Shown here in pieces: positions 16,315 to 25,691 of a stretch of 64,000 bases of DNA. The stretch covers positions 186,001 through 250,000 of the forward strand of contig NZ_CP078013.2 in NCBI RefSeq assembly GCF_024112395.2. Direction: 5' to 3'. Position numbers and translations under genes: made by a program. Under the pieces are notes generated by a model. That model was given only the letters and a program-made list of their open reading frames with translations, was not told the origin of the DNA and searched no databases. Every line of letters begins with the position of its first letter. Within the stretch, counting starts at the first letter, position 1. This DNA comes from Pseudomonas pergaminensis (lineage in GTDB: Bacteria; Pseudomonadota; Gammaproteobacteria; Pseudomonadales; Pseudomonadaceae).

Positions 16315-16342
16315 TATATGGTGCACCCGGCGGGATTCGAAC
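16315..16342 (-). other. right attachment-site copy at the tRNA 3' end
   Basis: This stretch covers the last 24 bases of the tRNA-Arg gene plus four bases beyond. It is the intact partner of the decayed copy at 7920-7946 and defines the right end of the island. Confidence 0.45.
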
Positions 16343-16395
16343 CCACGACCCCTGCCTTCGGAGGGCAGTACTCTATCCAGCTGAGCTACGGATGC
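16319..16395 (-). tRNA. tRNA-Arg (anticodon CCG)
   Basis: A 77-base cloverleaf: acceptor stem GCATCCG / CGGGTGC, D-arm GCTC...GAGT, anticodon stem CTGCC / GGCAG with loop CTCCGAA (anticodon CCG, reading CGG), T-arm GTGGG TTCGAAT CCCGC, discriminator A and an encoded CCA. The gene is intact although it serves as the integration site of the island on its 3' side. Confidence 0.95.
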
Positions 16396-16766
16396 TTGTG
16401 CGGGCGACATCATACCCATGTCGACCTTGGGCGTCCATGCTGGTCTTTGGCCGTTTATACGTAGGAATTGGCCCCGCAGAGGCCCTGCGCCGGGTGCCGG
16501 TGATCGATGTGCTGGAACCTGGCTGAAACACGCTGATCAGAAAGTTTCGGCAAATGCGCCGTTTTCGTTCTTTTTTTCGAACAGACTATTGCCCTGTACC
16601 CCCATTGATCCTAGGATTCGTTTGAGATTTCAAACGCTCTGTCTCCCGTGCGCTGTTTATTCAATCCCGCGCGCTGGGGCTGATTTCCCTGACGGCAGCC
16701 CACAAGGCGCCTTTCAACAACTCTAATTCGCTCCGCGTGCGCGCGGTGCTGTTAAGGAAAGCCGAC
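16396..16766. other. intergenic region with tRNA and gabDT promoters
   Basis: This 371-bp region separates the divergent tRNA-Arg and gabD genes. It must contain both promoters. The stretch TTCGTTCTTTTTTTCGAACAG near 16565-16585 is an imperfect inverted repeat around a T run, a possible operator. I see no convincing gene. Confidence 0.5.
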
Positions 16767-18209
16767 ATGCAGCTCAAAGATACCCAGTTGTTCCGCCAGC
16801 AAGCCTTTATCGATGGCGCTTGGGTCGATGCGGACAACGGTCAGACCATCAAGGTCAACAACCCGGCCACGGGTGAGATTCTCGGCACCGTGCCGAAGAT
16901 GGGCGCCGCTGAAACACGCCGCGCCATCGAAGCGGCCGACAAAGCGCTGCCGGCCTGGCGTGCCCTGACTGCCAAAGAGCGCGCCAACAAGCTGCGCCGC
17001 TGGTTCGAACTGCTGATCGAGAACCAGGAAGACCTCGGTCGCCTGATGACGCTCGAGCAAGGCAAGCCGCTGGCTGAAGCCAAGGGCGAGATCGTCTACG
17101 CCGCGTCCTTTATCGAATGGTTCGCAGAAGAAGCCAAGCGCATCTACGGCGACGTGATCCCGGGCCACCAGCCCGACAAGCGCCTGATCGTGATCAAGCA
17201 GCCGATCGGCGTGACCGCTGCGATTACCCCGTGGAACTTCCCGGCCGCGATGATCACCCGTAAAGCCGGTCCGGCCCTGGCCGCCGGTTGCACCATGGTG
17301 ATCAAGCCAGCTTCGCAAACGCCGTTCTCGGCCCTGGCCTTGGTTGAGCTGGCGCACCGTGCCGGTATCCCCAAAGGTGTGTTGAGCGTGGTGACCGGCA
17401 GCGCCGGCGACATCGGCGGCGAGCTGACCAGCAACCCGATCGTGCGCAAATTGTCCTTCACCGGCTCGACCGAAATCGGTCGCCAGTTGATGGCCGAATG
17501 CGCCAAGGACATCAAGAAAGTCTCCCTGGAATTGGGCGGCAACGCGCCGTTCATTGTGTTCGACGACGCCGACCTGGATAAGGCCGTCGAAGGCGCGATC
17601 ATCTCCAAGTACCGCAACAACGGCCAGACTTGCGTCTGTGCCAACCGCTTGTACATCCAGGATTCGGTGTACGACGCATTCGCGGAAAAACTCAAAGTGG
17701 CCGTGGCCAAGCTCAAGATCGGCAACGGTCTGGAAGAGGGCACCACCACCGGTCCGCTGATCGACGAAAAAGCCGTCGCCAAGGTCCAGGAGCACATTGC
17801 CGATGCGCTGAGCAAAGGCGCCAAGCTGTTGGCCGGTGGCAAGGTGATGGAAGGCAACTTCTTCGAGCCGACTATTCTGGTCGACGTGCCGAAAGACGCT
17901 GCGGTGGCGAAAGAAGAAACCTTCGGCCCATTGGCGCCGCTGTTCCGCTTCAAAGACGAAGCCGAAGTGATCGCGATGTCCAACGACACCGAGTTCGGCT
18001 TGGCCTCCTATTTCTATGCCCGTGACCTGGGCCGTGTGTTCCGCGTGGCTGAAGCCCTGGAATACGGCATGGTCGGCGTCAACACCGGGTTGATCTCCAA
18101 TGAAGTGGCGCCGTTCGGCGGCATCAAGGCCTCGGGCCTGGGCCGTGAAGGCTCCAAGTACGGGATCGAGGATTACTTGGAAATCAAATACCTCTGCCTG
18201 GGCATCTAA
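16767..18209 (+). CDS. gabD: NADP-dependent succinate-semialdehyde dehydrogenase
   Basis: The ATG at 16767 has AAGGAAA 7 bp upstream. The 480-residue product has the aldehyde dehydrogenase layout: cofactor-binding ITPWNFP (residues 153-159) and FTGSTEIGR (231-239), catalytic base Glu 255 in LELGG and nucleophile Cys 289 in GQTCVC. Length and sequence match GabD. It oxidises succinate semialdehyde to succinate, the second step of GABA breakdown. Cys 291, two residues after the nucleophile, matches the redox-sensitive pair of GabD enzymes. gabT follows 182 bp downstream. Confidence 0.95.
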   Translation: MQLKDTQLFRQQAFIDGAWVDADNGQTIKVNNPATGEILGTVPKMGAAETRRAIEAADKALPAWRALTAKERANKLRRWFELLIENQEDLGRLMTLEQGKPLAEAKGEIVYAASFIEWFAEEAKRIYGDVIPGHQPDKRLIVIKQPIGVTAAITPWNFPAAMITRKAGPALAAGCTMVIKPASQTPFSALALVELAHRAGIPKGVLSVVTGSAGDIGGELTSNPIVRKLSFTGSTEIGRQLMAECAKDIKKVSLELGGNAPFIVFDDADLDKAVEGAIISKYRNNGQTCVCANRLYIQDSVYDAFAEKLKVAVAKLKIGNGLEEGTTTGPLIDEKAVAKVQEHIADALSKGAKLLAGGKVMEGNFFEPTILVDVPKDAAVAKEETFGPLAPLFRFKDEAEVIAMSNDTEFGLASYFYARDLGRVFRVAEALEYGMVGVNTGLISNEVAPFGGIKASGLGREGSKYGIEDYLEIKYLCLGI

Positions 18210-18391
18210 GCTCAGCAAGAGATCGCAGCAAACGCAGAGGGCACGAGAGCGCTGTCCCTTTGCGTGTTTCACCCCGTAATTCGTAGTGGCCGGGAAAGCT
18301 GTGGCAGTCGATCATCGCATGCTGCCGTAGTTGCCTCCCCGCCACGTATTCCTTGGACCACGCCACCCGATGAGTGGCGAATGAGGACTTT

Positions 18392-19669
18392 ATGAGCAAG
18401 ACCAACGCATCCCTGATGAAACGCCGCGAAGCCGCTGTACCGCGCGGTGTTGGCCAGATCCACCCGATCTTCGCCGAATCCGCGAAGAACGCCACCGTGA
18501 CCGACGTTGAAGGTCGCGAGTTCATCGATTTCGCCGGTGGTATCGCCGTGCTGAACACCGGCCACGTGCACCCGAAAATCATCGCGGCCGTGACCGAGCA
18601 GTTGAACAAGTTGACCCACACCTGCTTCCAGGTCTTGGCCTACGAGCCTTACGTGGAACTGTGCGAGAAAGTGAACGCCAAGGTCCCAGGTGATTTCGCC
18701 AAGAAAACCCTGCTGGTCACCACCGGTTCCGAAGCCGTTGAAAACGCCGTGAAAATCGCCCGTGCCGCGACTGGCCGCGCCGGCGTGATCGCATTCACCG
18801 GTGCCTACCACGGCCGTACCATGATGACCCTGGGTCTCACCGGTAAAGTCGTGCCTTACTCGGCCGGCATGGGCTTGATGCCAGGCGGCGTGTTCCGCGC
18901 GCTGTACCCGAACGAACTGCACGGTGTGAGCGTGGACGACTCCATCGCCAGCATCGAACGCATCTTCAAGAACGATGCCGAGCCGCGCGACATCGCCGCG
19001 ATCATCATCGAGCCGGTGCAGGGCGAAGGCGGTTTCTACGTCGCGCCTAAAGCCTTCATGGAGCGCCTGCGCGAGCTGTGTGACAAGCACGGCATCCTGC
19101 TGATCGCCGACGAAGTGCAAACCGGTGCCGGCCGTACCGGTACCTTCTTTGCCATGGAACAGATGGGCGTTGCCGCCGACCTGACCACCTTCGCCAAATC
19201 CATCGCTGGCGGCTTCCCGCTGGCCGGTGTGTGTGGCAAGGCGGAATACATGGACGCCATCGCGCCAGGCGGCCTGGGCGGCACCTACGCCGGTAGCCCG
19301 ATCGCTTGCGCGGCCGCGCTGGCGGTGATGGAAGTGTTCGAAGAAGAACACCTGCTGGACCGCTGCAAAGCTGTCGGCGAGCGTCTGGTTACCGGGCTCA
19401 AAGCCATCCAGGCCAAGTACCCGGTGATCGGCGAAGTGCGTGCCCTGGGCGCGATGATCGCGGTCGAGCTGTTCGAAGATGGCGACAGCCACAAGCCAAA
19501 CGCTGCTGCCGTTGCCTCCGTGGTGGCCAAGGCGCGTGACAAGGGCCTGATCCTGCTGTCCTGCGGCACCTACGGCAACGTGTTGCGCGTACTGGTCCCG
19601 CTGACCTCGCCGGACGAGCAGTTGGACAAAGGCCTGGCGATCATCGAAGAGTGCTTCTCCGAGCTGTAA
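18392..19669 (+). CDS. gabT: 4-aminobutyrate aminotransferase
   Basis: The start at ATG 18392 is preceded by ATGAGGA. The 425-residue class III aminotransferase has TGSEAVENAVKIAR (phosphate-binding), GAYHGRTMM, an EPVQGEGG loop, DEVQTGAGRTG (Asp contacting the PLP ring nitrogen) and Lys 269 in FAKSIAGG as the PLP Schiff-base lysine. It transfers the amino group of GABA to 2-oxoglutarate, yielding succinate semialdehyde for GabD. A strong terminator follows, so gabDT is a two-gene unit; the 182-bp gap between them could hold an internal promoter. Confidence 0.95.
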   Translation: MSKTNASLMKRREAAVPRGVGQIHPIFAESAKNATVTDVEGREFIDFAGGIAVLNTGHVHPKIIAAVTEQLNKLTHTCFQVLAYEPYVELCEKVNAKVPGDFAKKTLLVTTGSEAVENAVKIARAATGRAGVIAFTGAYHGRTMMTLGLTGKVVPYSAGMGLMPGGVFRALYPNELHGVSVDDSIASIERIFKNDAEPRDIAAIIIEPVQGEGGFYVAPKAFMERLRELCDKHGILLIADEVQTGAGRTGTFFAMEQMGVAADLTTFAKSIAGGFPLAGVCGKAEYMDAIAPGGLGGTYAGSPIACAAALAVMEVFEEEHLLDRCKAVGERLVTGLKAIQAKYPVIGEVRALGAMIAVELFEDGDSHKPNAAAVASVVAKARDKGLILLSCGTYGNVLRVLVPLTSPDEQLDKGLAIIEECFSEL

Positions 19670-19692
19670 GCGGATGCTGACCTGATCGACAG

Positions 19693-19719
19693 AAAAAACC
19701 CGCTTCGGCGGGTTTTTTT
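19693..19719 (+). terminator. rho-independent terminator of gabDT
   Basis: Stem AACCCGC / GCGGGTT with the stable TTCG tetraloop and a run of seven T, 24 bp after the gabT stop. Confidence 0.92.
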
Positions 19720-19808
19720 GTGCCTATTGCCGCACATTCAGGCCTTGTTCATTGTACGTAGGCCCCTCCATTGTCTAAGGTTGCAGCATTGCCGAGGGAG
19801 CGTGCTGG

Positions 19809-21017
19809 ATGACTGCTGTTGATTTACCCGCTGTACCCCGCGTATTGATTGCCGAGGCGGATCCTTGGTCGCGGGATCTGCTCAAGCAAGTGCTGTTGAA
19901 TGTGCGCTGCGATGCGCGGCTGGATGTGTGTGCCGACGGGCAGCACGCGGCCACGTTGCTGCGAGAAAAAGCCTACGACCTGATCCTGGCGGATTGGGAG
20001 CTGCCGGGCATCGATGGGCTGAGCCTGCTGCGCAAGGTGCGCCAGAAGCGCCGCTCGCCCGCGCTGCCGTTCATTCTGCTCAGTAGTCGCAATGACAGCG
20101 CCAGCGTGCGCGAAGCCCTGCCCCTGGCGCCCACGGCGTACCTGACCAAACCCCTGAACATGGACGGCCTGACGCAGCGCCTGCAAGACCTGCTGCTCAA
20201 CGAAGGCGAGAATGTTTACTGCGAGATCCCACCGCTGGCGCCCGGCATGACCTTGCCGGTATTCCTGGAGCGCCGCCGCGAGGCCTCCGATGGCGCACCA
20301 TTGCGGGTGGATGTGAAAGCCGCCGTGCAACATAGCCTCGGGCCAGAAGGCCTGGACCTCACGCGCCTGGAAGACCAAGTGCGCATGGACCCACAAATCA
20401 CCGCCGTGCTCATCGCCGCCGCCAACAGTGCCGGTCATCACGGTACACCCGTGCAAACCCTGCACGCTGCCCTGCACAAGCTGGTGCCGGGGCAGAGCAT
20501 GAACCTGATCCTGGGGTTGGCGCTCAAGCACAACGTGGTATTGGGCGATCCGGGCCTGGTGGCCTACGCCGAGCGCCACTGGCAGTTGTCCCAGGACACT
20601 GCCGACTACGCCCGGCGCCTGGCGCGCATGCTGGATCTGGACCACGAACGCTGCTACAGCGCCGGTATCCTCCATCGGCTGGGTGACTTGGCGCTGCTGC
20701 GCTGCCTGGAAGACTGGCGCCAGGGCGGCGGCGCGCTGGACGACGAAGCGATTGGCGAGTCCCTCTACACCTTTGGCGCCGCCTATGGTTCGGCACTGCG
20801 CGCGCGTTGGCGCTTGCCGCATGAGTTGCGCCAATTGATTGCGGCGATTTACTCGTTGGAGGGCGGGGTCTATGCGCGGGATGCGCTGGTGGTGAACCTG
20901 GCGGCGCAAATGGCGCGCTTGACCGAGCATGAAGGGCTGGAAGAACTTGCCAATGGCAAGACGGCGCGACTGCTCAAAGTGGGCTTGTCCGAACTGACCC
21001 GAGTACGCAAATCCTAA
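19809..21017 (+). CDS. response regulator with HDOD output domain
   Basis: A 402-residue protein. The N-terminal receiver (about 10-130) has acidic residues IAEAD, phospho-acceptor Asp 62 in LILADWELPG, Ser in ILLSSR and Lys in YLTKPLN. It is followed by an HDOD domain (about 150-360) in which the LPHEL and GILHRLGDLALL helices are recognisable; the metal-binding HD pair is absent, as is normal for HDOD. HDOD regulators in Pseudomonas act in signalling linked to stress, motility or cyclic-di-GMP. No histidine kinase is adjacent; the convergent neighbour is a PAS-GGDEF cyclase. Confidence 0.85.
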   Translation: MTAVDLPAVPRVLIAEADPWSRDLLKQVLLNVRCDARLDVCADGQHAATLLREKAYDLILADWELPGIDGLSLLRKVRQKRRSPALPFILLSSRNDSASVREALPLAPTAYLTKPLNMDGLTQRLQDLLLNEGENVYCEIPPLAPGMTLPVFLERRREASDGAPLRVDVKAAVQHSLGPEGLDLTRLEDQVRMDPQITAVLIAAANSAGHHGTPVQTLHAALHKLVPGQSMNLILGLALKHNVVLGDPGLVAYAERHWQLSQDTADYARRLARMLDLDHERCYSAGILHRLGDLALLRCLEDWRQGGGALDDEAIGESLYTFGAAYGSALRARWRLPHELRQLIAAIYSLEGGVYARDALVVNLAAQMARLTEHEGLEELANGKTARLLKVGLSELTRVRKS

Positions 21018-21041
21018 GGCCTGCACCCACCCTGTAGGCGC

Positions 21042-22049
21042 CTAGCCTGCTATGACGCGGTTCTTGCCCTGGCGCTTGGCCTCGTACATGGCGGCATCGG
21101 CGCGGGCGAACAGGCTGTCCAGGGTCGAATCTGCCTCGGTGAGGCTGGCCAGGCCTTGGCTGATGGTCACGCTGAACGCCTGGCCCTCGTAGCTGAAACT
21201 CAGCGCCTGAATCTCCTTGCCCAACCGCTCGGCCACTTGCAAAGCCATCTCCGGGCCGCAGCCGGGCAGCACGGCTGCGAACTCTTCGCCACCTATGCGC
21301 CCAAACAGGTCGCCTCGGCGCAATACCCCGCGTCCGCTCTCGGCGATACGCCGCAACACCTGATCGCCCTCCAAGTGGCCGTAGGTGTCGTTGACGTCCT
21401 TGAAGTCATCGATGTCCAGCAACAGGAAGGACAGCGGCGCGCCTTGGGCACAGGCACTGTCGAAAGCCTGGTTGGCGCACTCGAAGAAGTGCCGGCGGTT
21501 GCTGCTCTGGGTCAGCACGTCGGTGGTCGCGAGACGATGCAGCTCCAGCTCCATCTGTTTCTTTTCGGTGATGTCCTCGGCCATGCCCACCACGATCAGC
21601 GGTTCGCCAGGCTCCACCTGCTGGTTGATGTAGCACTTGTCGCTCAACCAACGGATCTGCCCGTCGGCGGTGATGATGCGGTACTCGCGGTCTTCCACGA
21701 CGCCCTGTTCCAGCACGCGGGCCAGGCTGTGTTCGGCGTAGTCGAGGTCTTCGGGGTGAATGCTGTTGCGCCATTCCCGATGGTCGGCCAGCAGCAGGCC
21801 GGCAGAACGCCCGAACACCCGCTCGTACGCCGGGCTCACATACAGCACGCGGCGTGTTTCCCAGTCGATGGCCCACAGCACGGCATTCACGCTGACCAGC
21901 ATTGAGCTCAGCAGCTGCTCACGCTCGCTCAATCGCTCGACTTCGCCCTGGGCATGCATCAGTGCCAGCAGGGTCGCCGCCGCGGCTGGGCGGGGAGGCT
22001 CAGTCGTAGGAGCGTCGATCAAGGAGGACTTTTCGTGAACCATCGGCAC
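21042..22049 (-). CDS. PAS-GGDEF diguanylate cyclase
   Basis: A 335-residue protein without membrane segments. A PAS/PAC sensor domain (about 55-170: VNAVLWAIDWETRRVLYVSPAYE, then EDREYRIITADGQIRWLSDKC) leads to a GGDEF domain with LLLDIDDFKDVNDTYGH and the active-site motif GGEEF (RIGGEEFAAVL). It should make cyclic-di-GMP from two GTP. I see no RxxD inhibitory site immediately before GGEEF, so it may lack product inhibition. The start may be GTG 22049 or ATG 22043; neither has a strong site. Confidence 0.88.
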   Translation of the reverse strand: MPMVHEKSSLIDAPTTEPPRPAAAATLLALMHAQGEVERLSEREQLLSSMLVSVNAVLWAIDWETRRVLYVSPAYERVFGRSAGLLLADHREWRNSIHPEDLDYAEHSLARVLEQGVVEDREYRIITADGQIRWLSDKCYINQQVEPGEPLIVVGMAEDITEKKQMELELHRLATTDVLTQSSNRRHFFECANQAFDSACAQGAPLSFLLLDIDDFKDVNDTYGHLEGDQVLRRIAESGRGVLRRGDLFGRIGGEEFAAVLPGCGPEMALQVAERLGKEIQALSFSYEGQAFSVTISQGLASLTEADSTLDSLFARADAAMYEAKRQGKNRVIAG

Positions 22050-22183
22050 AACTCTCTCTGGGCGCGCCGCAGGATTTAGCAGCGGTCACTACAAGGGGCC
22101 ACCATGATGGCGAAGTGTTCATTGAGAGAGGCGAATTGCAGTGAAGTTCCGTCAACAGGACCGATTGCCGGTGTCCGAGAAAT

Positions 22184-22225
22184 GACGCCAAAAAGCTGGT
22201 GGGCGGGAGGGAAGCCCCTCCCGCC
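22184..22225 (-). terminator. terminator downstream of desA
   Basis: A 9-bp stem GGCGGGAGG / CCTCCCGCC with a 6-base loop lies 7 bp beyond the desaturase stop codon. On the minus strand it is followed by CAGC and a five-T run. Confidence 0.65.
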
Positions 22226-22231
22226 GCACTG

Positions 22232-23416
22232 TCAGACCGCCGCAGGACGCAGCGAATAGGTCTTCAGTTGGTGGGCAAAATCCCGCAGGGACTGGATGCC
22301 GCTGGCCTCGGCTTCATGCACCCATTCCTTGATGGCTGCCAGCATATCGTGGCCATTTGAACTGGTCTTGAGCCAGATTTGCTGCAGCGCCAGGCGCTTT
22401 TCATAGATCACTTTCAAGGCCTGGCTGTGTTCCAGCATGCTCTGGATGCGCAGGTGGTGGCGGTCGTCCAACAGGCTGGTTTCTCGCGACAGCAGGCGCT
22501 TGGCGCGGTGGAATTGGTGACGAACCGAGTGATCGACCTTTTCCAGCTCCTGCTTGACCAGCGGACCGATCACCAACTTGCGGTACTGCGCCATGATCTG
22601 GAAGCGGTTGTTGAGGATCGCCATGGCGGTGTCCATGTCCAGGCTGCCCTTGCCTTCCACGCGGTGGGCAATCGGCGCGACGCGCTGCACCTTGGCCAGG
22701 CGCAGGAAACTGAACACCTTGATCCAGGCCCAGCCCAGGTCGAACTCCCACTTCTTCACCGACAGCTTGGCGGAATTGGGGTAGGTGTGATGGTTGTTAT
22801 GCAGCTCTTCGCCGCCAACGATGATGCCCCACGGCACCAGGTTGGTCGCCGCGTCACGGCATTCGAAGTTGCGATAACCCACGGCATGCCCCAGGCCGTT
22901 GATCACGCCGGCGGCCCAGAACGGAATCCACATCATTTGGATCGCCCAGATGGTGATGCCGATGGTGCCGAACAGCATCAGGTCGATCACGCCCATGATC
23001 GCCACGCCCAGCAAGGGGTACGGGGTGTAGATCTTGCGTTCGATCCAGTCGTCCGGGCAGTTCTTGCCGTAGATGCGCAGGGTCTCGGGGTTTTCGGCCT
23101 CGGCGCGGTACAGCTCGGCGCCTTTGCGCATCACGGTGGACAGGCCCTTGATGACCGGGCTGTGCGGATCGTCGACGGTTTCGCACTTGGCGTGGTGCTT
23201 GCGGTGGATGGCGGTCCACTCGCGGGTGTTCTGCGCCGTGGTCAGCCACAGCCAGAAGCGGAAGAAGTGTTTCAGGCCGGCATTGAGCTCCAAGGAGCGA
23301 TGGGCTGAATAACGATGCAGATAGACCGTGACCGCAACGATGGTCACGTGGGTCATCAACAGAGTGACCGCCACCAGTTGCCAGGCTGACAGGTCAAGAA
23401 AACCGTTGTACCACAT
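22232..23416 (-). CDS. desA: acyl-lipid delta-9 fatty acid desaturase
   Basis: I chose ATG 23416 (MWYNGFLDLSAWQ); a GTG at 23455 would add 13 unlikely residues. The 394-residue membrane enzyme has all three histidine boxes: HRYSAH (34-39), HRKHH (71-75) and HNNHH (206-210), which bind the di-iron centre, plus four hydrophobic segments in two hairpins. It introduces a double bond in phospholipid acyl chains, adjusting membrane fluidity. A helical C-terminal extension of about 120 residues is typical of the Pseudomonas DesA type. Its neighbour across the divergent promoter is the PAS-GGDEF-EAL gene, the same arrangement I remember at PA0285-PA0286. Confidence 0.9.
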   Translation of the reverse strand: MWYNGFLDLSAWQLVAVTLLMTHVTIVAVTVYLHRYSAHRSLELNAGLKHFFRFWLWLTTAQNTREWTAIHRKHHAKCETVDDPHSPVIKGLSTVMRKGAELYRAEAENPETLRIYGKNCPDDWIERKIYTPYPLLGVAIMGVIDLMLFGTIGITIWAIQMMWIPFWAAGVINGLGHAVGYRNFECRDAATNLVPWGIIVGGEELHNNHHTYPNSAKLSVKKWEFDLGWAWIKVFSFLRLAKVQRVAPIAHRVEGKGSLDMDTAMAILNNRFQIMAQYRKLVIGPLVKQELEKVDHSVRHQFHRAKRLLSRETSLLDDRHHLRIQSMLEHSQALKVIYEKRLALQQIWLKTSSNGHDMLAAIKEWVHEAEASGIQSLRDFAHQLKTYSLRPAAV

Positions 23417-23581
23417 AGGCTGTATGGCCCTCAGATAAAGAAAAGAACAGCTCACGCATTATCACTAAGCCTACAGAGAAAACCAGCCGCGCTTTCAGAT
23501 AGGAGTGACTGGATGTTTCTTATTCTATAATCCGCAGCCTTTGTAGGGCGATTCTGTTTTTTGGTAAGGATTACTAACCAT

Positions 23582-25495
23582 ATGCTGTTTTCATACCGAG
23601 GTGCCCTGCGTGCGGGGCTGGTATATCTGCTGGTTTCCGTTCTGTGGATCGGCGTAACCCAGCGCGTATTGATCGAGTTTCTCGATAGCCCGAGTGAGTT
23701 GAACCACTGGCTGCAGGTGCGCGGCTATGTGTGGGTGGCCCTCAGCGCGTTGGCGATTTACCTGCTATGCGCCCGATTTGCGCGTGCAAACCAGTTGCAG
23801 CAACCGCTGAAGGAAAACCGCGAACGCCTGCGCCAGGCCGCCGCCGTGTTCGATTGCACCCGCGAAGGCGTGCTGGTGGCCGACGCGCAGGGGCTGATCG
23901 TGCACGTGAACCGGGCCTTCATGGAGATCACCGGCTACTGCCGCGAAGACGTCATGGGCCAGCAGCCCAGCCTGTTCAAGTCCGGTCGCCATTCGTCGAA
24001 TTTCTACCAGCAGATGTTCCAGAGCCTGGAACGCACCGGCGAATGGAGCGGTGAAATCTGGAATCGGCGCAAAAGCGGCGAGATTTATCCACAGTGGCAA
24101 ACCATTCGCGTGATCCACGATGACCAGGGCAAGGTCAGCCACTACGTCGCAGTGTTTTCCGACATCAGTGCCATCAAGGACTCCGAGCACGAACTGGCCC
24201 ACCTCGCGCACCACGATCCGCTGACCGACTTGCCCAACCGCCTGCTATTCACCGACCGCGCCGAGCAGGCGCTGGCCTCGGCGCAGATCCACAAGCGTGG
24301 CTGCGCCTTGCTGTTGCTGGACCTGGACCACTTCAAGATTATCAACGACAGCCTCGGCCATAACGTCGGCGACCAATTGCTCAAGCTGGTGGGCGAGCGG
24401 CTCAAGGCACTGTTTGGCCCCGGCGTGACCCTGGCGCGCCTGGGTGGGGATGAATTCGCCGTGCTGGCGGAAAGTTGTCCACAGGTGGCACAAGCCGCCG
24501 GCCTGGCGCAACGCATGCTGGATGCGATGAAACAGCCGTTCATCTTTGACGGTCATCAGCTGTTTATCAGCGCCAGTATTGGTATCAGCCTGTTCCCCAA
24601 TGATGCCCTCAGCGCCGAACAGTTGCTGCGCAACGCCGACTCCGCGCTGTTCAAGGCCAAGAGTGCTGGCCGCGAAGGCTATGCCTTGTACACCGAAGAG
24701 CTCACGGCCCATGCGCAGAACCGCGTGGAAATCGCTGGCGAGCTGCGCCGTGCCCTCGAGCAGCAAGAGCTGTGCGTCTACTACCAGCCAGTGCATGACC
24801 TCAACGGCAGCCGCCTTATAGGCGTCGAAGCGCTGGTGCGCTGGCAGCACCCGGAGCGTGGCCTGGTGCCGCCGGGGGAATTTATCCCGATCGCCGAACG
24901 CACCGGGCTGATTGCCGATATTGATGCCTGGGTGATGGACCAGGCCTGCCGACAGATGTGTGATTGGCTGGCACAGGGCGTGCCGCTGAGTTTTATCGCC
25001 ATCAACGTGTCAAGCCGCCTGTTTGCCCGGCGCGAGCTGTATGAGCAGGTGGCCCAGGTGCTGCACGACACCGGTCTGGATCCGGCGTTCCTGGAGCTGG
25101 AAGTCACCGAAAGCGCCGTGATGGATGACCCGGAAGTGGCGCTGGAACAACTGCATCGCCTGCGCGAACTGGGCCTGCGCCTGGCCATCGATGATTTTGG
25201 TACCGGTTACTCGTCACTGCTGCGCCTCAAGCGCCTGCCGGTGCAGAAACTCAAAATCGACCAAGGCTTCGTCGCCGGGTTGCCGTGGGATGAGGACGAC
25301 GCGGCGATTGTGCGCGTGGTGATCGCCCTGGCGAAAAGCATGGGCATGCAGGTGCATGCCGAGGGGATCGAGCAGGTAGAGCAAGCGCGGTTTTTGTTGG
25401 ATCAGGCGTGCGATATGGGGCAGGGGTATTGGTTTGGCCGGCCGGTGCCGGCCCACGAAATTGATTGGCACCGAGCCCCCCCAATCCAGCCCTGA
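23582..25495 (+). CDS. membrane PAS-GGDEF-EAL protein, probable c-di-GMP phosphodiesterase
   Basis: A 637-residue protein with two membrane helices (about 11-29 and 47-66), a PAS domain (88-200), a GGDEF domain with intact GGDEF at 288-292, and an EAL domain with EAL at 416-418 and downstream FIAINVSSRLF, LEVTESAVM, IDDFGTGYSSL and KLKIDQGFV. The main catalytic and metal residues of EAL are present, so hydrolysis of cyclic-di-GMP is expected; the GGDEF half may synthesise it or bind GTP allosterically. It corresponds in gene order to PA0285 (PipA in the literature, from memory). Start ATG 23582 has AAGGA about 11 bp upstream. Confidence 0.88.
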   Translation: MLFSYRGALRAGLVYLLVSVLWIGVTQRVLIEFLDSPSELNHWLQVRGYVWVALSALAIYLLCARFARANQLQQPLKENRERLRQAAAVFDCTREGVLVADAQGLIVHVNRAFMEITGYCREDVMGQQPSLFKSGRHSSNFYQQMFQSLERTGEWSGEIWNRRKSGEIYPQWQTIRVIHDDQGKVSHYVAVFSDISAIKDSEHELAHLAHHDPLTDLPNRLLFTDRAEQALASAQIHKRGCALLLLDLDHFKIINDSLGHNVGDQLLKLVGERLKALFGPGVTLARLGGDEFAVLAESCPQVAQAAGLAQRMLDAMKQPFIFDGHQLFISASIGISLFPNDALSAEQLLRNADSALFKAKSAGREGYALYTEELTAHAQNRVEIAGELRRALEQQELCVYYQPVHDLNGSRLIGVEALVRWQHPERGLVPPGEFIPIAERTGLIADIDAWVMDQACRQMCDWLAQGVPLSFIAINVSSRLFARRELYEQVAQVLHDTGLDPAFLELEVTESAVMDDPEVALEQLHRLRELGLRLAIDDFGTGYSSLLRLKRLPVQKLKIDQGFVAGLPWDEDDAAIVRVVIALAKSMGMQVHAEGIEQVEQARFLLDQACDMGQGYWFGRPVPAHEIDWHRAPPIQP

Positions 25496-25510
25496 AATGC
25501 AGTCAATAAG

Positions 25511-25596
25511 GTGGGAGCGGGCTTGCCCGCGAATGCGGTGCATCAGTTAACACTTTTTAGCTGACATACCGCTTTCGCGGGCAAGCCCGCTCCCAC
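25511..25596. repeat. REPIN
   Basis: An 86-bp inverted pair of REPs, GTGGGAGCGGGCTTGCCCGC and its mirror GCGGGCAAGCCCGCTCCCAC, with a spacer. It lies 15 bp after the GGDEF-EAL stop and could end or protect that mRNA. Confidence 0.88.
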
Positions 25597-25691
25597 ATTT
25601 GGATCTTCTCAAGGCTTTATTTACGTACTTGGGCGCCAAACCCGCGCGCAACCCCACGTTCCAACAGAAAATTCTTTCTGGTTATATAAAC

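Noticed and set aside
7920-16342. Complete prophage or IS element in the island
   Set aside because: No integrase, transposase, capsid, tail or lysis gene and no terminal inverted repeats were found.
16418-16726. A 102-codon frame before gabD
   Set aside because: No ribosome site and atypical composition; the region is better explained as promoter DNA.
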